64,000 nucleotides of DNA from Bacillus sp. V2I10 (GTDB taxonomy: Bacteria; Bacillota; Bacilli; Bacillales; Bacillaceae). The notes below the pieces were generated by a model. The model ran no database searches, had not been told where the DNA came from, and saw only the letters and a list, made by a program, of their open reading frames with translations. A program made the position numbers and the translations under genes. This document shows positions 40,036 through 48,756 of this stretch, piece by piece (the first letter of the stretch is position 1; each line of letters opens with the position of its first letter). The stretch lies in the NCBI RefSeq assembly GCF_030817055.1, contig NZ_JAUSYV010000001.1, positions 458,001 through 522,000 of the forward strand, read 5' to 3'.

Positions 40036-41340
40036 ATGGCCTATCGGAGCGGCAAGTTATCTGAGGAAAAAGTATTTAAAGATCCTGTTCACAGATACAT
40101 TCATGTACGGGACAAGCTGATCTGGGATTTAATCGGAACGAAAGAATTTCAAAGACTCCGCAGAATCCGTCAATTAGGGACGACCTATTTAGTCTTCCAC
40201 GGAGCAGAGCACAGCCGCTTTAATCATTCTTTAGGAGTCTATGAAATTGTACGGAGAATTGTAGACGATGTGTTTAAAGGGCGTCCTGAATGGAATGAGG
40301 ATGACCGTCTGCTTTCGCTTTGTGCAGCACTGCTGCATGATCTCGGACATGGTCCGTTTTCGCATTCTTTTGAAAAAGTGTTTCATTTGGATCATGAAAA
40401 GTTCACGCGTGACATTCTTGTCGGAGAGACAGAAGTAAATGAGGTGCTCCGCCGCATGGGAGATGATTTTCCGAAGAAGGTATCGGAAGTCATTGCCAAA
40501 ACGTATGAAAATAAACAGGTTGTAAGCCTTATTTCAAGCCAGATTGATGCTGATCGCATGGATTACCTGCAGCGGGATGCCTATTTTACAGGCGTCAGCT
40601 ATGGTCATTTTGATATGGAGCGGATTCTCAGGGTCATGAGGCCCCGCGAGGATCAGGTCGTGATTAAGCAAAGCGGCATGCATGCAGTCGAGGATTATAT
40701 TATGAGCCGTTACCAGATGTATTGGCAGGTGTACTTCCACCCGGTAACCCGCAGTGCTGAAGTAATTTTGACAAAAATCCTTCATCGTGCAAAACAGCTG
40801 CACAAAGACTATTACACATTTAAGCAGGATCCCATTCACTTTTACTCTATTTTTGAAGATGAAGTGACAACTCAGGATTATCTGAAATTGGATGAATCTG
40901 TTGTTCTGTACTATTTTCAGCAGTGGCAGGAAGAGACAGATCCTATATTGAGAGATCTTTGCACAAGATTTATGAACCGGAACCTGTTTCAATATGCCGA
41001 GTTTAATCCGGCAGCCACAATGGAAATGAAAAAGCTGATGGAGCTTACGGCTCTCTTTAAAAAAGCAGGCATTGATCCTGACTATTATTTAGTTGTTGAT
41101 TCATCTTCAGATCTTCCGTATGACTTCTATCGTCCGGGAGAGGAAGAGGAGAGGCTGCCGATTCATTTGCAGCTGCCGAATGGGGACCTGCGCGAGCTTT
41201 CCCGTCAGTCTGAAATAGTAGATGCGATATCCGGAAAACGCAGAACAGACCATAAGCTGTATTTTCCATTAGATCTCATTCAAGATATGTCAGTAAAACG
41301 AACGGCCAAGAAACGGATTTTGGAATTGTTAAACTTATAA
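40036..41340 (+). CDS. ywfO: HD-domain phosphohydrolase YwfO
   Basis: Metal-dependent HD superfamily phosphohydrolase related to dNTP triphosphohydrolases/SAMHD1. Metal ligands are seen in HGAEHSRFNHSLGVYEIVRR (His) and LLHDLGHGPFSHSFEKVF (HD pair near residue 92), with SSQIDADRMDYLQRDAYFTG as the distal Asp region. 434 residues. The ATG at 40036 has AGAGGGA upstream; the frame is open 19 codons earlier without a site. Same place as B. subtilis ywfO, followed by ywgA. The natural substrate is uncertain. Confidence 0.9.
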   Translation: MAYRSGKLSEEKVFKDPVHRYIHVRDKLIWDLIGTKEFQRLRRIRQLGTTYLVFHGAEHSRFNHSLGVYEIVRRIVDDVFKGRPEWNEDDRLLSLCAALLHDLGHGPFSHSFEKVFHLDHEKFTRDILVGETEVNEVLRRMGDDFPKKVSEVIAKTYENKQVVSLISSQIDADRMDYLQRDAYFTGVSYGHFDMERILRVMRPREDQVVIKQSGMHAVEDYIMSRYQMYWQVYFHPVTRSAEVILTKILHRAKQLHKDYYTFKQDPIHFYSIFEDEVTTQDYLKLDESVVLYYFQQWQEETDPILRDLCTRFMNRNLFQYAEFNPAATMEMKKLMELTALFKKAGIDPDYYLVVDSSSDLPYDFYRPGEEEERLPIHLQLPNGDLRELSRQSEIVDAISGKRRTDHKLYFPLDLIQDMSVKRTAKKRILELLNL

Positions 41341-41385
41341 AAAAAGAGAGATAGTGTGAAAATACAAGGTTAGGAGTGTTGGGGT

Positions 41386-41892
41386 TTGCTTAACGAACAC
41401 GCAAAACTGATGAAGGTGTTCTCTTCATCAGGGGAAATCACCGGACGGAAAAAGCTGCAGAAAATGATCTATATCGCAAAAAAAATCAATTTTCCTTTTT
41501 ATGAAAAGTATGACTTTCATTTTTACGGACCTTATTCGGAGGAGCTTACTCTCAGAATTGAAGAGCTGTGCAATTTGGGCTTTCTGAACGAAATGCATGA
41601 GAAAAAAGGCGGCTATTTTCAATACCGCTACTCCCTGACAGAAGCAGGCGAGGAATTTTTAACTCATTATGACCTTGAGATGCCTCCTCTTAAAGATTGT
41701 ATGGAAGACTTAAACAGCCAGTCAGCAAGATTCCTGGAGCTCGTATCAACGGTCCTTTTCTTTGACACTCTAGATAAAGAAGAAGTGAAAGAGAAGGTAT
41801 TTACCCTGAAGAGCAAGCAGAAATACACAGAAGAAGAAATTGAACAGGCGTATGCGTACATAGAGTCGATTCGCACGAAGGTTGTTCAATAA
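41386..41892 (+). CDS. ywgA: YwgA family protein
   Basis: 168-residue cytosolic protein. Its N-terminal half looks like a winged-helix (LNEHAKLMKVFSSSGEITGRKKLQKMIYIAKK; YGPYSEELTLRIEEL) similar to antitoxin/phage-associated Panacea-like folds; the C-terminal half is helical and charged. TTG start with a weak AGGAGTGTT site. Position matches B. subtilis ywgA behind ywfO. Function unknown. Confidence 0.75.
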   Translation: MLNEHAKLMKVFSSSGEITGRKKLQKMIYIAKKINFPFYEKYDFHFYGPYSEELTLRIEELCNLGFLNEMHEKKGGYFQYRYSLTEAGEEFLTHYDLEMPPLKDCMEDLNSQSARFLELVSTVLFFDTLDKEEVKEKVFTLKSKQKYTEEEIEQAYAYIESIRTKVVQ

Positions 41893-41896
41893 AGAA

Positions 41897-41929
41897 TTCC
41901 CGCGGTCATATTTGGCAGCGGGATTTTTA
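41897..41929 (+). terminator. Terminator after ywgA
   Basis: ATTCCCGC / GCGGGATT stem and T-run. Confidence 0.75.
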
Positions 41930-41943
41930 TTATGCTCAGGGAG

Positions 41944-41967
41944 GGGTAGCGCAAGCGCTAGAAAAAG
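41944..41967 (-). repeat. Dispersed intergenic repeat, remnant F
   Basis: GGGTAGCGCAAGCGCTAGAA resembles the reverse complement of the 3' terminus (GCGCTTGCGCTTTTCTTAG) of copy D. Only the end is left. Confidence 0.35.
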
Positions 41968-42028
41968 ATGCAGCAGTTATGATAATGAATTGGAATTGAG
42001 CAGATTTGAATGTCCTGTACCTTATTTA

Positions 42029-42140
42029 TAGCCTAAAATGACATTTTATTAGCTGAATTCCCGGGATTTATAGCGTAAATCTTTTATTATTTAGCTGAAA
42101 TCCGGAATCATTTAGACAAGTAGATGAATTCATATTTGTG
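42029..42140. repeat. 21-bp phased word array, TAGC type (locus 3)
   Basis: TAGC or TAGA words start at 42029, 42050, 42071, 42092 and 42113, all exactly 21 bases apart. Further AT-rich sequence with TTAGCTGAAA (42187) continues to about 42230 less regularly. It fills the gene-free gap between ywgA and ywhB. Confidence 0.7.
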
Positions 42141-42250
42141 TATTTCGCCATTACTGAAGTTTTGTACCTATATATGCCCCTTTTTAGCTGAAAACAAAGT
42201 TTATTTGCTGTAGCAAATCCGAAATCTTAAAACGAAATTTCTTTAGAAAT

Positions 42251-42287
42251 AAAAAACCGGCCCTCACTCCAAAGCGGCCGGTTTTCT
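42251..42287 (-). terminator. Terminator of ywhB
   Basis: AAACCGGCC / GGCCGGTTT stem next to an A-run (U-tract on the minus strand). Confidence 0.85.
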
Positions 42288-42296
42288 CATATGTAC

Positions 42297-42485
42297 TTAA
42301 TCCTCGTCACTCAAACGCTTGCCGTTCACCGCATAATGATTTTTGCTCATTTCTTCAATGAAAATCGCAATCTTTTCTGCAGGAGCACCTGTTGTTTCAG
42401 AAACAGCAGCTGTTACTTTTTCAACTAGAGCCTTTTTTTGTTCCTCTGTGCGGCCTTCAAGCATTTTGACTGTTACGTATGGCAT
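42297..42485 (-). CDS. ywhB: 4-oxalocrotonate tautomerase family protein
   Basis: 62-residue tautomerase; the initiator Met is removed to expose catalytic Pro2 (MPYVTVKMLEGRTEEQKKAL). Conserved Arg12 and a C-terminal HYAVNGKRLSD are present. B. subtilis YwhB has the same size and position. AAAGGAGAG ribosome binding site. Physiological substrate unknown. Confidence 0.88.
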   Translation of the reverse strand: MPYVTVKMLEGRTEEQKKALVEKVTAAVSETTGAPAEKIAIFIEEMSKNHYAVNGKRLSDED

Positions 42486-42580
42486 ATTGATCTCTCCTTT
42501 TCCTATCGTAGTTGGATTCTTCTATAGTATACTTGATGGAGAATAGAATGTTTAGCGAAGCTGCTTGCAAAGGAGAATGA

Positions 42581-43246
42581 TTGGTGGAGTTTTTGGCGTT
42601 TGATTTAGAGCTTATTCCGTATGTGGTGATTGTTTTGGCGATTGCGTTTACGGTTCATGAATTCGCACATGCATATGTAGCATATAAATTTGGAGATCCG
42701 ACTGCGAAGAATCAGGGGAGACTGACGCTGTCGCCGCTTGCCCATCTTGATCCGATTGGTACACTGCTTATCTTCATTGCCGGTTTTGGCTGGGCGAAGC
42801 CGGTGCCTGTGAACCGGTTTTATTTCAAGAATCCGCGCCTTGCAGGTGTTCTCGTCTCAGCAGCAGGACCATTGAGCAATTTGGTCATCGCTTTTATTGG
42901 GCTTGCTGTTTGGTATATAATTTTAAGTACAGGTGCTTTATCTTCCTTATCATCCGGGATGGCGGAAGGCGTGCATCAGTTTTTCAATATTTTAATCTTC
43001 CTGAATATTACGCTGTTCATTTTTAACCTTTTTCCGTTTCCTCCGCTTGATGGATACCGGATTATTGAAGATCTTGCGCCATCTGGAGTCCGGGCAAAAA
43101 TGACGCAGTTTGAAAGTTACGGAATGGTTGTCTTTTTAATTTTAGTGTTAACACCTTTGGACAAATACACGATACAGCCTGCTTTCTCTTATGGGACTGA
43201 TATCGTGATGACTGTTTTTGAATCGATACTTAACCCGTTTTTCTAG
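42581..43246 (+). CDS. ywhC: Site-2 protease (M50) family membrane metalloprotease
   Basis: Intramembrane zinc protease homologue of 221 residues with six hydrophobic helices. The zinc site HEFAH is at residues 26-30 and the third ligand in FPPLDGYR near 158. The start is TTG 42581 or GTG 42584, both behind AAAGGAG. Followed 12 bases later by ywhD, as in B. subtilis. Substrate unknown. Confidence 0.88.
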   Translation: MVEFLAFDLELIPYVVIVLAIAFTVHEFAHAYVAYKFGDPTAKNQGRLTLSPLAHLDPIGTLLIFIAGFGWAKPVPVNRFYFKNPRLAGVLVSAAGPLSNLVIAFIGLAVWYIILSTGALSSLSSGMAEGVHQFFNILIFLNITLFIFNLFPFPPLDGYRIIEDLAPSGVRAKMTQFESYGMVVFLILVLTPLDKYTIQPAFSYGTDIVMTVFESILNPFF

Positions 43247-43258
43247 GAGGTCATTTCT

Positions 43259-43774
43259 TTGGAACAAGATAAAAAGAAAAAAAAGATTGGTTTTAACATC
43301 ATTAAAAGCGATCCGACGGACGGTCACGGCGGATACGGAGTCGGCGCACTCAGCCTCGATAACATTTCACCGGTTTTCGTTGATGTAACCGAAGGGGAAG
43401 CGTTTGTGGACATCGGTGCGATGCACGCTAGAAGTGTTGTTGAAAAAGGAATCAAGTTTCTTCCGAACAAAGAAGAGGTGCCAAACGGAAAGCCGTTCTG
43501 GCTCGTATGGGTGACCATCGACCGCAAGCCTGAGGGACCTTATTATGCAGGTGTTACAGCCTGTGAAATGACAGTAGACCGTGAAATCAGAAGAGGCTTC
43601 AAATCACTTCCAGAGCATGTAAATAAAATGGATAAATCCTTAAAGCGCCACATTATGGTCGAGCATATGGATGATGTGTCAAAAGGTATTTTAATGAACT
43701 TCCTGAAAAACCATAATGCAGATATGTGGAAAAATTCCAATCAGGAGCTAAAAGCAGGGCTCGGGGAAGCGTGA
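43259..43774 (+). CDS. ywhD: YwhD family protein
   Basis: 171 residues, cytosolic, with KIGFNIIKSDPTDGHGGYGVGALSLDNISPV at the N-terminus and NKMDKSLKRHIMVEHMDD later. Strong AGGAGGTCA ribosome binding site and TTG start. Cotranscribed with ywhC. Family of unknown function restricted largely to Bacillales. Confidence 0.85.
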   Translation: MEQDKKKKKIGFNIIKSDPTDGHGGYGVGALSLDNISPVFVDVTEGEAFVDIGAMHARSVVEKGIKFLPNKEEVPNGKPFWLVWVTIDRKPEGPYYAGVTACEMTVDREIRRGFKSLPEHVNKMDKSLKRHIMVEHMDDVSKGILMNFLKNHNADMWKNSNQELKAGLGEA

Positions 43775-43869
43775 CAATTCTGTGACGTTTATGTGAACAA
43801 ATTGTCAAATTCTTGAGCTTTAAATCGCTTATTAGTAAACTGAATATAGCTTATAAAGCTAGGACACGA

Positions 43870-43903
43870 AAAACCCCGGACCGTATGAGGTCCGGGGTTT
43901 TTC
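43870..43903. terminator. Bidirectional terminator, ywhD / pbpG
   Basis: AACCCCGGACC / GGTCCGGGGTT 11-bp stem with A- and T-runs. Confidence 0.9.
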
Positions 43904-44009
43904 ATGTGGTTTGCGAGAAAATTGACGGTTTTTGCTGAATAATCTTTAATATGGATTTTTCGATCATATATGGTTCATTTTAGATCATCCGGAAAATCAA
44001 AAATAAATG

Positions 44010-46088
44010 TTAATCCCACCATTTCAAGACCTTCTTATACCATGTTTCATCCTGATTTTTAGGATCTTTTGCAGGTTCGCTCTGTTTTCCATGCTCCAGA
44101 TGCTCAGTGCAGTACTCAGTCGGCTCAGTCCCCCTTACAAAATAAGCAAATCGCTTAACCGGACAATCGTCTGAGGCAAGCTTTCCTGTTTTAGGATTGA
44201 TATAAACGCCAATAACGCCTTTAGGAGGATTAAATGCTTTAACTGATTGATCTTCTAGTGCTTCTTCCATAAAATCGGCCCATATTTGTTTGGCGTATCC
44301 TCTTTCAGCGACAACATCAATCGTTTTGTCTTTATCATAGCCCGTCCAGATGCCCGCCACCAGCTGCGGAGCAAAGCCGATCATCCAGCTGTCAGCTTTT
44401 GTCGTTCCGGATTTCCCTGCATATTCGCGGGAGAGCTTCGGAATAATGGTGTGGCCTGTTACGGACGTATAATCATTCAATTGTTCATCAAACATCCCGG
44501 TCATCAAATGCGAGGTAACGAATGCCGACTCTTTATTTAAGATCTGTTCTTGCTCTTTTTCATTCTGATAAATCACGTTTCCTTCTGCATCCTCAACCTT
44601 TTTAATAAAAGAAGGTTCAATCCTCTTGCCGCCATTTGCGAGCATTCCATAGCCGTTCACCATTTCAGCCAATCGCACCGGCGAGGTTCCAAGAGCAAGT
44701 GATGGCACATGTGATAATTTGCTTGTCACTCCAAAGCTTTTAGATGCCTGAATCAGTTCATCCATTCCGAGATAAAGGTGAGTCTTAACGGCGTATATAT
44801 TATCAGAAAGTGCTATTGCCTGGGCCAATGTAATATCGCCGTTTGCATAATACCCATTGTAATTGCCTGGTTTATAGCTTGATTTGCCGTCTTCAAACTT
44901 AAATGTGTAAGGTTCGCTCCTTAAAAGGGTAGAAGGGGTGAATCCTTTATTTACGGCAGCATAATACAGAAACGGTTTCATTGTTGAACCAGGCTGTCTT
45001 TTTGCCTGTGTTGCGCGATTAAACGTACTCTCTGCATAATCACGGCCGCCAACAAGAGCCTTCACGCTGCCGGTTTTGGGATCCATTGCCATGAACCCGA
45101 CTTGGATGTCAGATGCTTCATCAATGACACCTGCAATCTTTTCTTCAGCTATTCTCTGCATATCTGGATCTAAGGTAGTGAAAATTCTTAAACCCCGTGT
45201 TTCAATTGTTGTCTGATCTAGATTCAGCTTTTTTGACAGTTCATTCATAACCGCATCCTGAAAATAAGGAGCAATGTCTGCTGTTTTCACATCTTTCACA
45301 GAACGGTAGTTGAGTGCTTCATTATACGTCTGATCAGCTTCTGTTTGGCTGATTATTTTTTGATTCACCATCGTTCTCAAAATAATAGCCTGCCTGCTTT
45401 TCGCCCGCTCTTCATTTTCAAGGGGCGAATAGAGGCTTGGCGCTTTTGGAATTCCTGCAAGCATGGTTGCTTCGCTGATGGATAATTCACTTGCGGATTT
45501 GTCAAAATAATAATTGGCCGCAGCTTCTGCGCCGTAAGCGCCATGACCGTAATAAATCGTATTTAAATAGCCTTCTAGAATCTCCTCTTTGCTGTAGTTC
45601 AACTCAAGCCTGACAGTGTAGAACGCTTCTGTCAGCTTGCGTTTCCATGTTTTATCGTGAACCAAAAACAGGTTTCTCGCATATTGCTGGCTGATTGTGC
45701 TCGCTCCCTGAACCTTGGCCATTGCTTTTAAATCAGCAAGAGCAGCTCCTGCTATCCGTTTGTAGTCAAAGCCGTTATGATCATAAAAATGACGGTCTTC
45801 TATCGCAACAGTAGCTTCAATTAAGGAAGGAGAAATCTCATCTAAATCAACCCAGTACCTTTTACCGCCGTGATGGGTCTTTCCCATCTCAGATCCATCA
45901 TTTGCGTACATAATAGAAGATTGCTGAACAGTCAGGGAAGGAGCTCCCTGCCATTTGGCCGTGAGCAAAATCGCTGCTAGGACGATTGATGCTAAGAAAA
46001 ATAAAATAAGGCCAATAAAAATAGCGGCACGCACAGCTTTTATCGTGATTTTCAATCGTCTGGATGTGATGATTTCCAATTTCTCCAC
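44010..46088 (-). CDS. pbpG: Class A penicillin-binding protein 2D
   Basis: Bifunctional peptidoglycan synthase of 692 residues. An N-terminal membrane anchor (IFIGLILFFLASIVLAAILL) precedes a GT51 glycosyltransferase domain with EDRHFYDHNGFDYKRI (catalytic Glu near 94) and GASTISQQYARNLFL; the transpeptidase domain has PGSTMKPFLYYA (SxxK Ser near 370), SDN (ALSDNIYAV) and KSGTT near 600. Short C-terminal acidic/Lys tail. In B. subtilis ywhE (pbpG) is a sigma-F-dependent sporulation PBP at the same position. Confidence 0.92.
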   Translation of the reverse strand: MEKLEIITSRRLKITIKAVRAAIFIGLILFFLASIVLAAILLTAKWQGAPSLTVQQSSIMYANDGSEMGKTHHGGKRYWVDLDEISPSLIEATVAIEDRHFYDHNGFDYKRIAGAALADLKAMAKVQGASTISQQYARNLFLVHDKTWKRKLTEAFYTVRLELNYSKEEILEGYLNTIYYGHGAYGAEAAANYYFDKSASELSISEATMLAGIPKAPSLYSPLENEERAKSRQAIILRTMVNQKIISQTEADQTYNEALNYRSVKDVKTADIAPYFQDAVMNELSKKLNLDQTTIETRGLRIFTTLDPDMQRIAEEKIAGVIDEASDIQVGFMAMDPKTGSVKALVGGRDYAESTFNRATQAKRQPGSTMKPFLYYAAVNKGFTPSTLLRSEPYTFKFEDGKSSYKPGNYNGYYANGDITLAQAIALSDNIYAVKTHLYLGMDELIQASKSFGVTSKLSHVPSLALGTSPVRLAEMVNGYGMLANGGKRIEPSFIKKVEDAEGNVIYQNEKEQEQILNKESAFVTSHLMTGMFDEQLNDYTSVTGHTIIPKLSREYAGKSGTTKADSWMIGFAPQLVAGIWTGYDKDKTIDVVAERGYAKQIWADFMEEALEDQSVKAFNPPKGVIGVYINPKTGKLASDDCPVKRFAYFVRGTEPTEYCTEHLEHGKQSEPAKDPKNQDETWYKKVLKWWD

Positions 46089-46149
46089 CTCATTTCCTCA
46101 TCTGTTCTGTTTCTTTCAAAATTAAGCGTATTAGATCATGCCCTGTATT

Positions 46150-46232
46150 CTTGTCCAGCTCCAGCGCCTGACTCGCTGTGAAATTCCTATTTTCTTCGCG
46201 AGCTGGCCAAGGCTATCCGCTTTTTTTACCAG
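46150..46232 (+). repeat. Dispersed intergenic repeat, copy E (short)
   Basis: TTGTCCAGCTCCAGCGCCTGA at the left and TATCCGCTTTTTTT at the right match the termini of copy D; the middle is deleted. The rest of the 325-bp gap up to speE has a TATAAT at 46361 without a convincing -35 box. Confidence 0.55.
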
Positions 46233-46413
46233 TATGAGAATTTCCAAGGTTTTTTAAACCTTCTCTATTAAAATTCTTCTTGCAATTTTGCTAGATTCAT
46301 CTATACTTTTTCCTGAGGTTTTGAACTCGAATTTTGGCGAATTGTATTTGTTGAATAGGGTATAATCGTAACTAGGGCTTTAAGAAAAATTGATATAGAA
46401 AGGAAGTTTTAAA

Positions 46414-47244
46414 ATGGGAGGACATTGGTTTACAGAAAAGCAAACCGAGAATTTCGGCATCACGATCAAAATTAACCGCACTTTACATACAGAGCAAACA
46501 GAGTTTCAAAAATTAGATATGGTAGAAACAGAGGAGTTCGGCAACATGCTGCTTTTAGACGGCATGGTTATGACTTCACAAAGAGACGAATTTGTTTATC
46601 ATGAAATGGTTGCACACGTTCCTTTATTTACACATCCAAACCCTGAAAACGTACTTGTAGTCGGAGGCGGAGACGGCGGAGTAATACGTGAGATCATGAA
46701 GCACCCAAGCGTTAAGAAAGCAACACTTGTTGATATTGACGGCAAAGTAATCGAGTACTCTAAAAAGTACTTGCCTGAAATTGCAGGAGAGCTTGAAAAC
46801 GAGCGCGTTGAAGTGAAAGTAGGCGACGGGTTCATGCATATCGCAAAGAGCGATAATGAGTATGATGTCATTATGGTTGACTCAACAGAGCCAGTTGGAC
46901 CTGCTGTTAACCTATTCTCAAAAGGATTCTATGCAGGCATTTCAAAAGCGTTAAAAGAAGACGGCATCTTTGTTGCCCAATCGGATAACCCTTGGTTTAC
47001 GCCTGAGCTTATTCAAAACGTACAGCGTGATGTAAGAGAAATCTTCCCGATTACACGTTTATATACAGCAAACATCCCAACATATCCAAGCGGTCTTTGG
47101 ACATTTACAATCGGTTCAAAAAAATATGATCCACTAGAAGTAAGCGAAGAGCGTTTCCATGAGATTGAAACAAAATATTATACAAAAGAGCTTCATAAAG
47201 CAGCGTTTGTCCTGCCTAAATTTGTATCAGACTTAATCAAATAA
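46414..47244 (+). CDS. speE: Spermidine synthase
   Basis: Transfers aminopropyl from decarboxylated SAM to putrescine. Rossmann-like fold with LLLDGMVMTSQRDEFVYHEMV (putrescine side, near 45-65) and the nucleotide-binding VVGGGDGGVIREI near 85, plus DSTEPVGPA with the catalytic Asp near 153. 276 residues. AAAGGAAG ribosome binding site. Forms an operon with speB 16 bases downstream, together completing the agmatine route to spermidine. Confidence 0.95.
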   Translation: MGGHWFTEKQTENFGITIKINRTLHTEQTEFQKLDMVETEEFGNMLLLDGMVMTSQRDEFVYHEMVAHVPLFTHPNPENVLVVGGGDGGVIREIMKHPSVKKATLVDIDGKVIEYSKKYLPEIAGELENERVEVKVGDGFMHIAKSDNEYDVIMVDSTEPVGPAVNLFSKGFYAGISKALKEDGIFVAQSDNPWFTPELIQNVQRDVREIFPITRLYTANIPTYPSGLWTFTIGSKKYDPLEVSEERFHEIETKYYTKELHKAAFVLPKFVSDLIK

Positions 47245-47260
47245 TTGGGAGGGAACACGA

Positions 47261-48142
47261 ATGCGTTTTGATGAAGCCTATTCAGGCAATGTTTTTATTA
47301 AAAGTCATCCAACATTTGAAGACAGTGAAGCTGTCCTTTACGGAATGCCGATGGACTGGACAGTCAGCTATCGCCCGGGTTCAAGATTCGGTCCAACCCG
47401 CATCCGCGAGGTTTCAATCGGTCTTGAGGAATACAGCGCGTATTTAGACCGCGAGCTTGAAGAAGTGAAGTATTTTGATGCAGGAGATATTCCGCTTCCA
47501 TTCGGAAATCCGCAGCGAAGTCTTGATATGATCGAAGATTTCATTGATAAAGTTTTGGCAGAGGACAAGTTCCCGCTCGGTATGGGCGGGGAGCATCTTG
47601 TATCATGGCCTGTTATCAAAGCGATGTACAAGAAATACCCAGATCTTGCGATTATCCATATGGATGCACATACGGATTTGCGCGAAGAGTATGAAGGAGA
47701 GCCTCTTTCTCATTCAACGCCAATCCGCAAAGCGGCAAATCTGATTGGACCAGCAAACGTCTACTCATTCGGTATTCGTTCCGGTATGAAGGAAGAATTC
47801 CAATGGGCGAAGGAAGTCGGCATGCACATCTCTAAGTTTGAAGTGCTTGAGCCTTTAAAAGAAGTGCTGCCAAAGCTTGCAGGACGCCCTGTCTATGTAA
47901 CAATTGATATTGATGTACTAGATCCGGCTCACGCACCCGGTACCGGTACGGTAGACGCCGGCGGTATTACATCAAGAGAATTGCTTTCGTCAATCCATGC
48001 CATTGCAAACTCGGATATTCACGTAGTAGGCGCTGATCTTGTAGAGGTAGCACCAATCTATGATAACTCTGAGCAGACGGCTAATACAGCAAGCAAATTG
48101 ATTCGTGAAATGATTTTAGGTTGGGTGCAAAAGCGTCCTTAA
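47261..48142 (+). CDS. speB: Agmatinase
   Basis: Mn-dependent ureohydrolase turning agmatine into putrescine and urea. Metal ligands: GGEHLVSWPV (His), HMDAHTDLREEY (Asp-His-Asp) and VYVTIDIDVLDPAHAPGTGT (two Asp). 293 residues. GGGAGGG ribosome binding site. Supplies putrescine to SpeE from the adjacent gene. Terminator follows. Confidence 0.95.
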   Translation: MRFDEAYSGNVFIKSHPTFEDSEAVLYGMPMDWTVSYRPGSRFGPTRIREVSIGLEEYSAYLDRELEEVKYFDAGDIPLPFGNPQRSLDMIEDFIDKVLAEDKFPLGMGGEHLVSWPVIKAMYKKYPDLAIIHMDAHTDLREEYEGEPLSHSTPIRKAANLIGPANVYSFGIRSGMKEEFQWAKEVGMHISKFEVLEPLKEVLPKLAGRPVYVTIDIDVLDPAHAPGTGTVDAGGITSRELLSSIHAIANSDIHVVGADLVEVAPIYDNSEQTANTASKLIREMILGWVQKRP

Positions 48143-48152
48143 ATTTGAGGAG

Positions 48153-48182
48153 AAGCTCCAGGTGTGACTGGGGCTTTTTTCT
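48153..48182 (+). terminator. Terminator of speE-speB
   Basis: AAGCTCCAG / CTGGGGCTT stem with a six-base loop and T-run. Confidence 0.8.
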
Positions 48183-48324
48183 TATATTGGAAGATTTGCT
48201 TAGAAACGTATAAATAATGTCAGAACGTCAACCATGAATACGACCCGCCATCCTATTGAACTTTTTCCATGAAATCTTTATACTAGATAAGTTAATAGCG
48301 GATACTTTAAAAGGATGTGTCAAA

Positions 48325-48756
48325 ATGACGGTCAGTAAACCAGTTCAAATTATCGTGAAAACCGAGATCAGCCAGGGTGATGATTCAGAGAACCTGGAAC
48401 TTTTTACGAACGGTGAACACTATGTTAAAAATAACGCCTCCTATTTAAGCTATCACGAGGAACACGAGTACGGAAAAGTAAAAACCGTCGTTAAATTCAG
48501 AGACGACGAGGTTTTTATTATGAGGTCAGGATCCATCTCAATGAAGCAGCGCTTTATTGTAGGAACCGAAACGATCACGAATTATCAGACACAATTCGGA
48601 CAGCTCCAGCTTGAAACCAATACTACAGGGATTTCCGTCCGCACGATGGAAGGGAAATCAAACGGCATCATCAAAGTTGATTATGAATTGCAGATCGGCG
48701 AAAAAGATTCGCATTTACATACTTTACATATCATGTTTAGGGAGGAAAAAGGATGA
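48325..48756 (+). CDS. ywiB: YwiB family beta-barrel protein (DUF1934)
   Basis: 143-residue lipocalin-like beta-barrel with QIIVKTEISQGDDSENLELFT and ETITNYQTQFGQLQLETNT. I chose ATG 48325 behind AAAGGATGTG; upstream codons have no site. It overlaps argS by four bases (ATGA), so the two are translationally coupled as in B. subtilis. Function unknown. Confidence 0.82.
   Translation: MTVSKPVQIIVKTEISQGDDSENLELFTNGEHYVKNNASYLSYHEEHEYGKVKTVVKFRDDEVFIMRSGSISMKQRFIVGTETITNYQTQFGQLQLETNTTGISVRTMEGKSNGIIKVDYELQIGEKDSHLHTLHIMFREEKG

Noticed and set aside
48143..48752. T-box or riboswitch before argS
   Set aside because: argS overlaps ywiB by four bases and no T-box sequence or specifier stem is visible upstream of ywiB.
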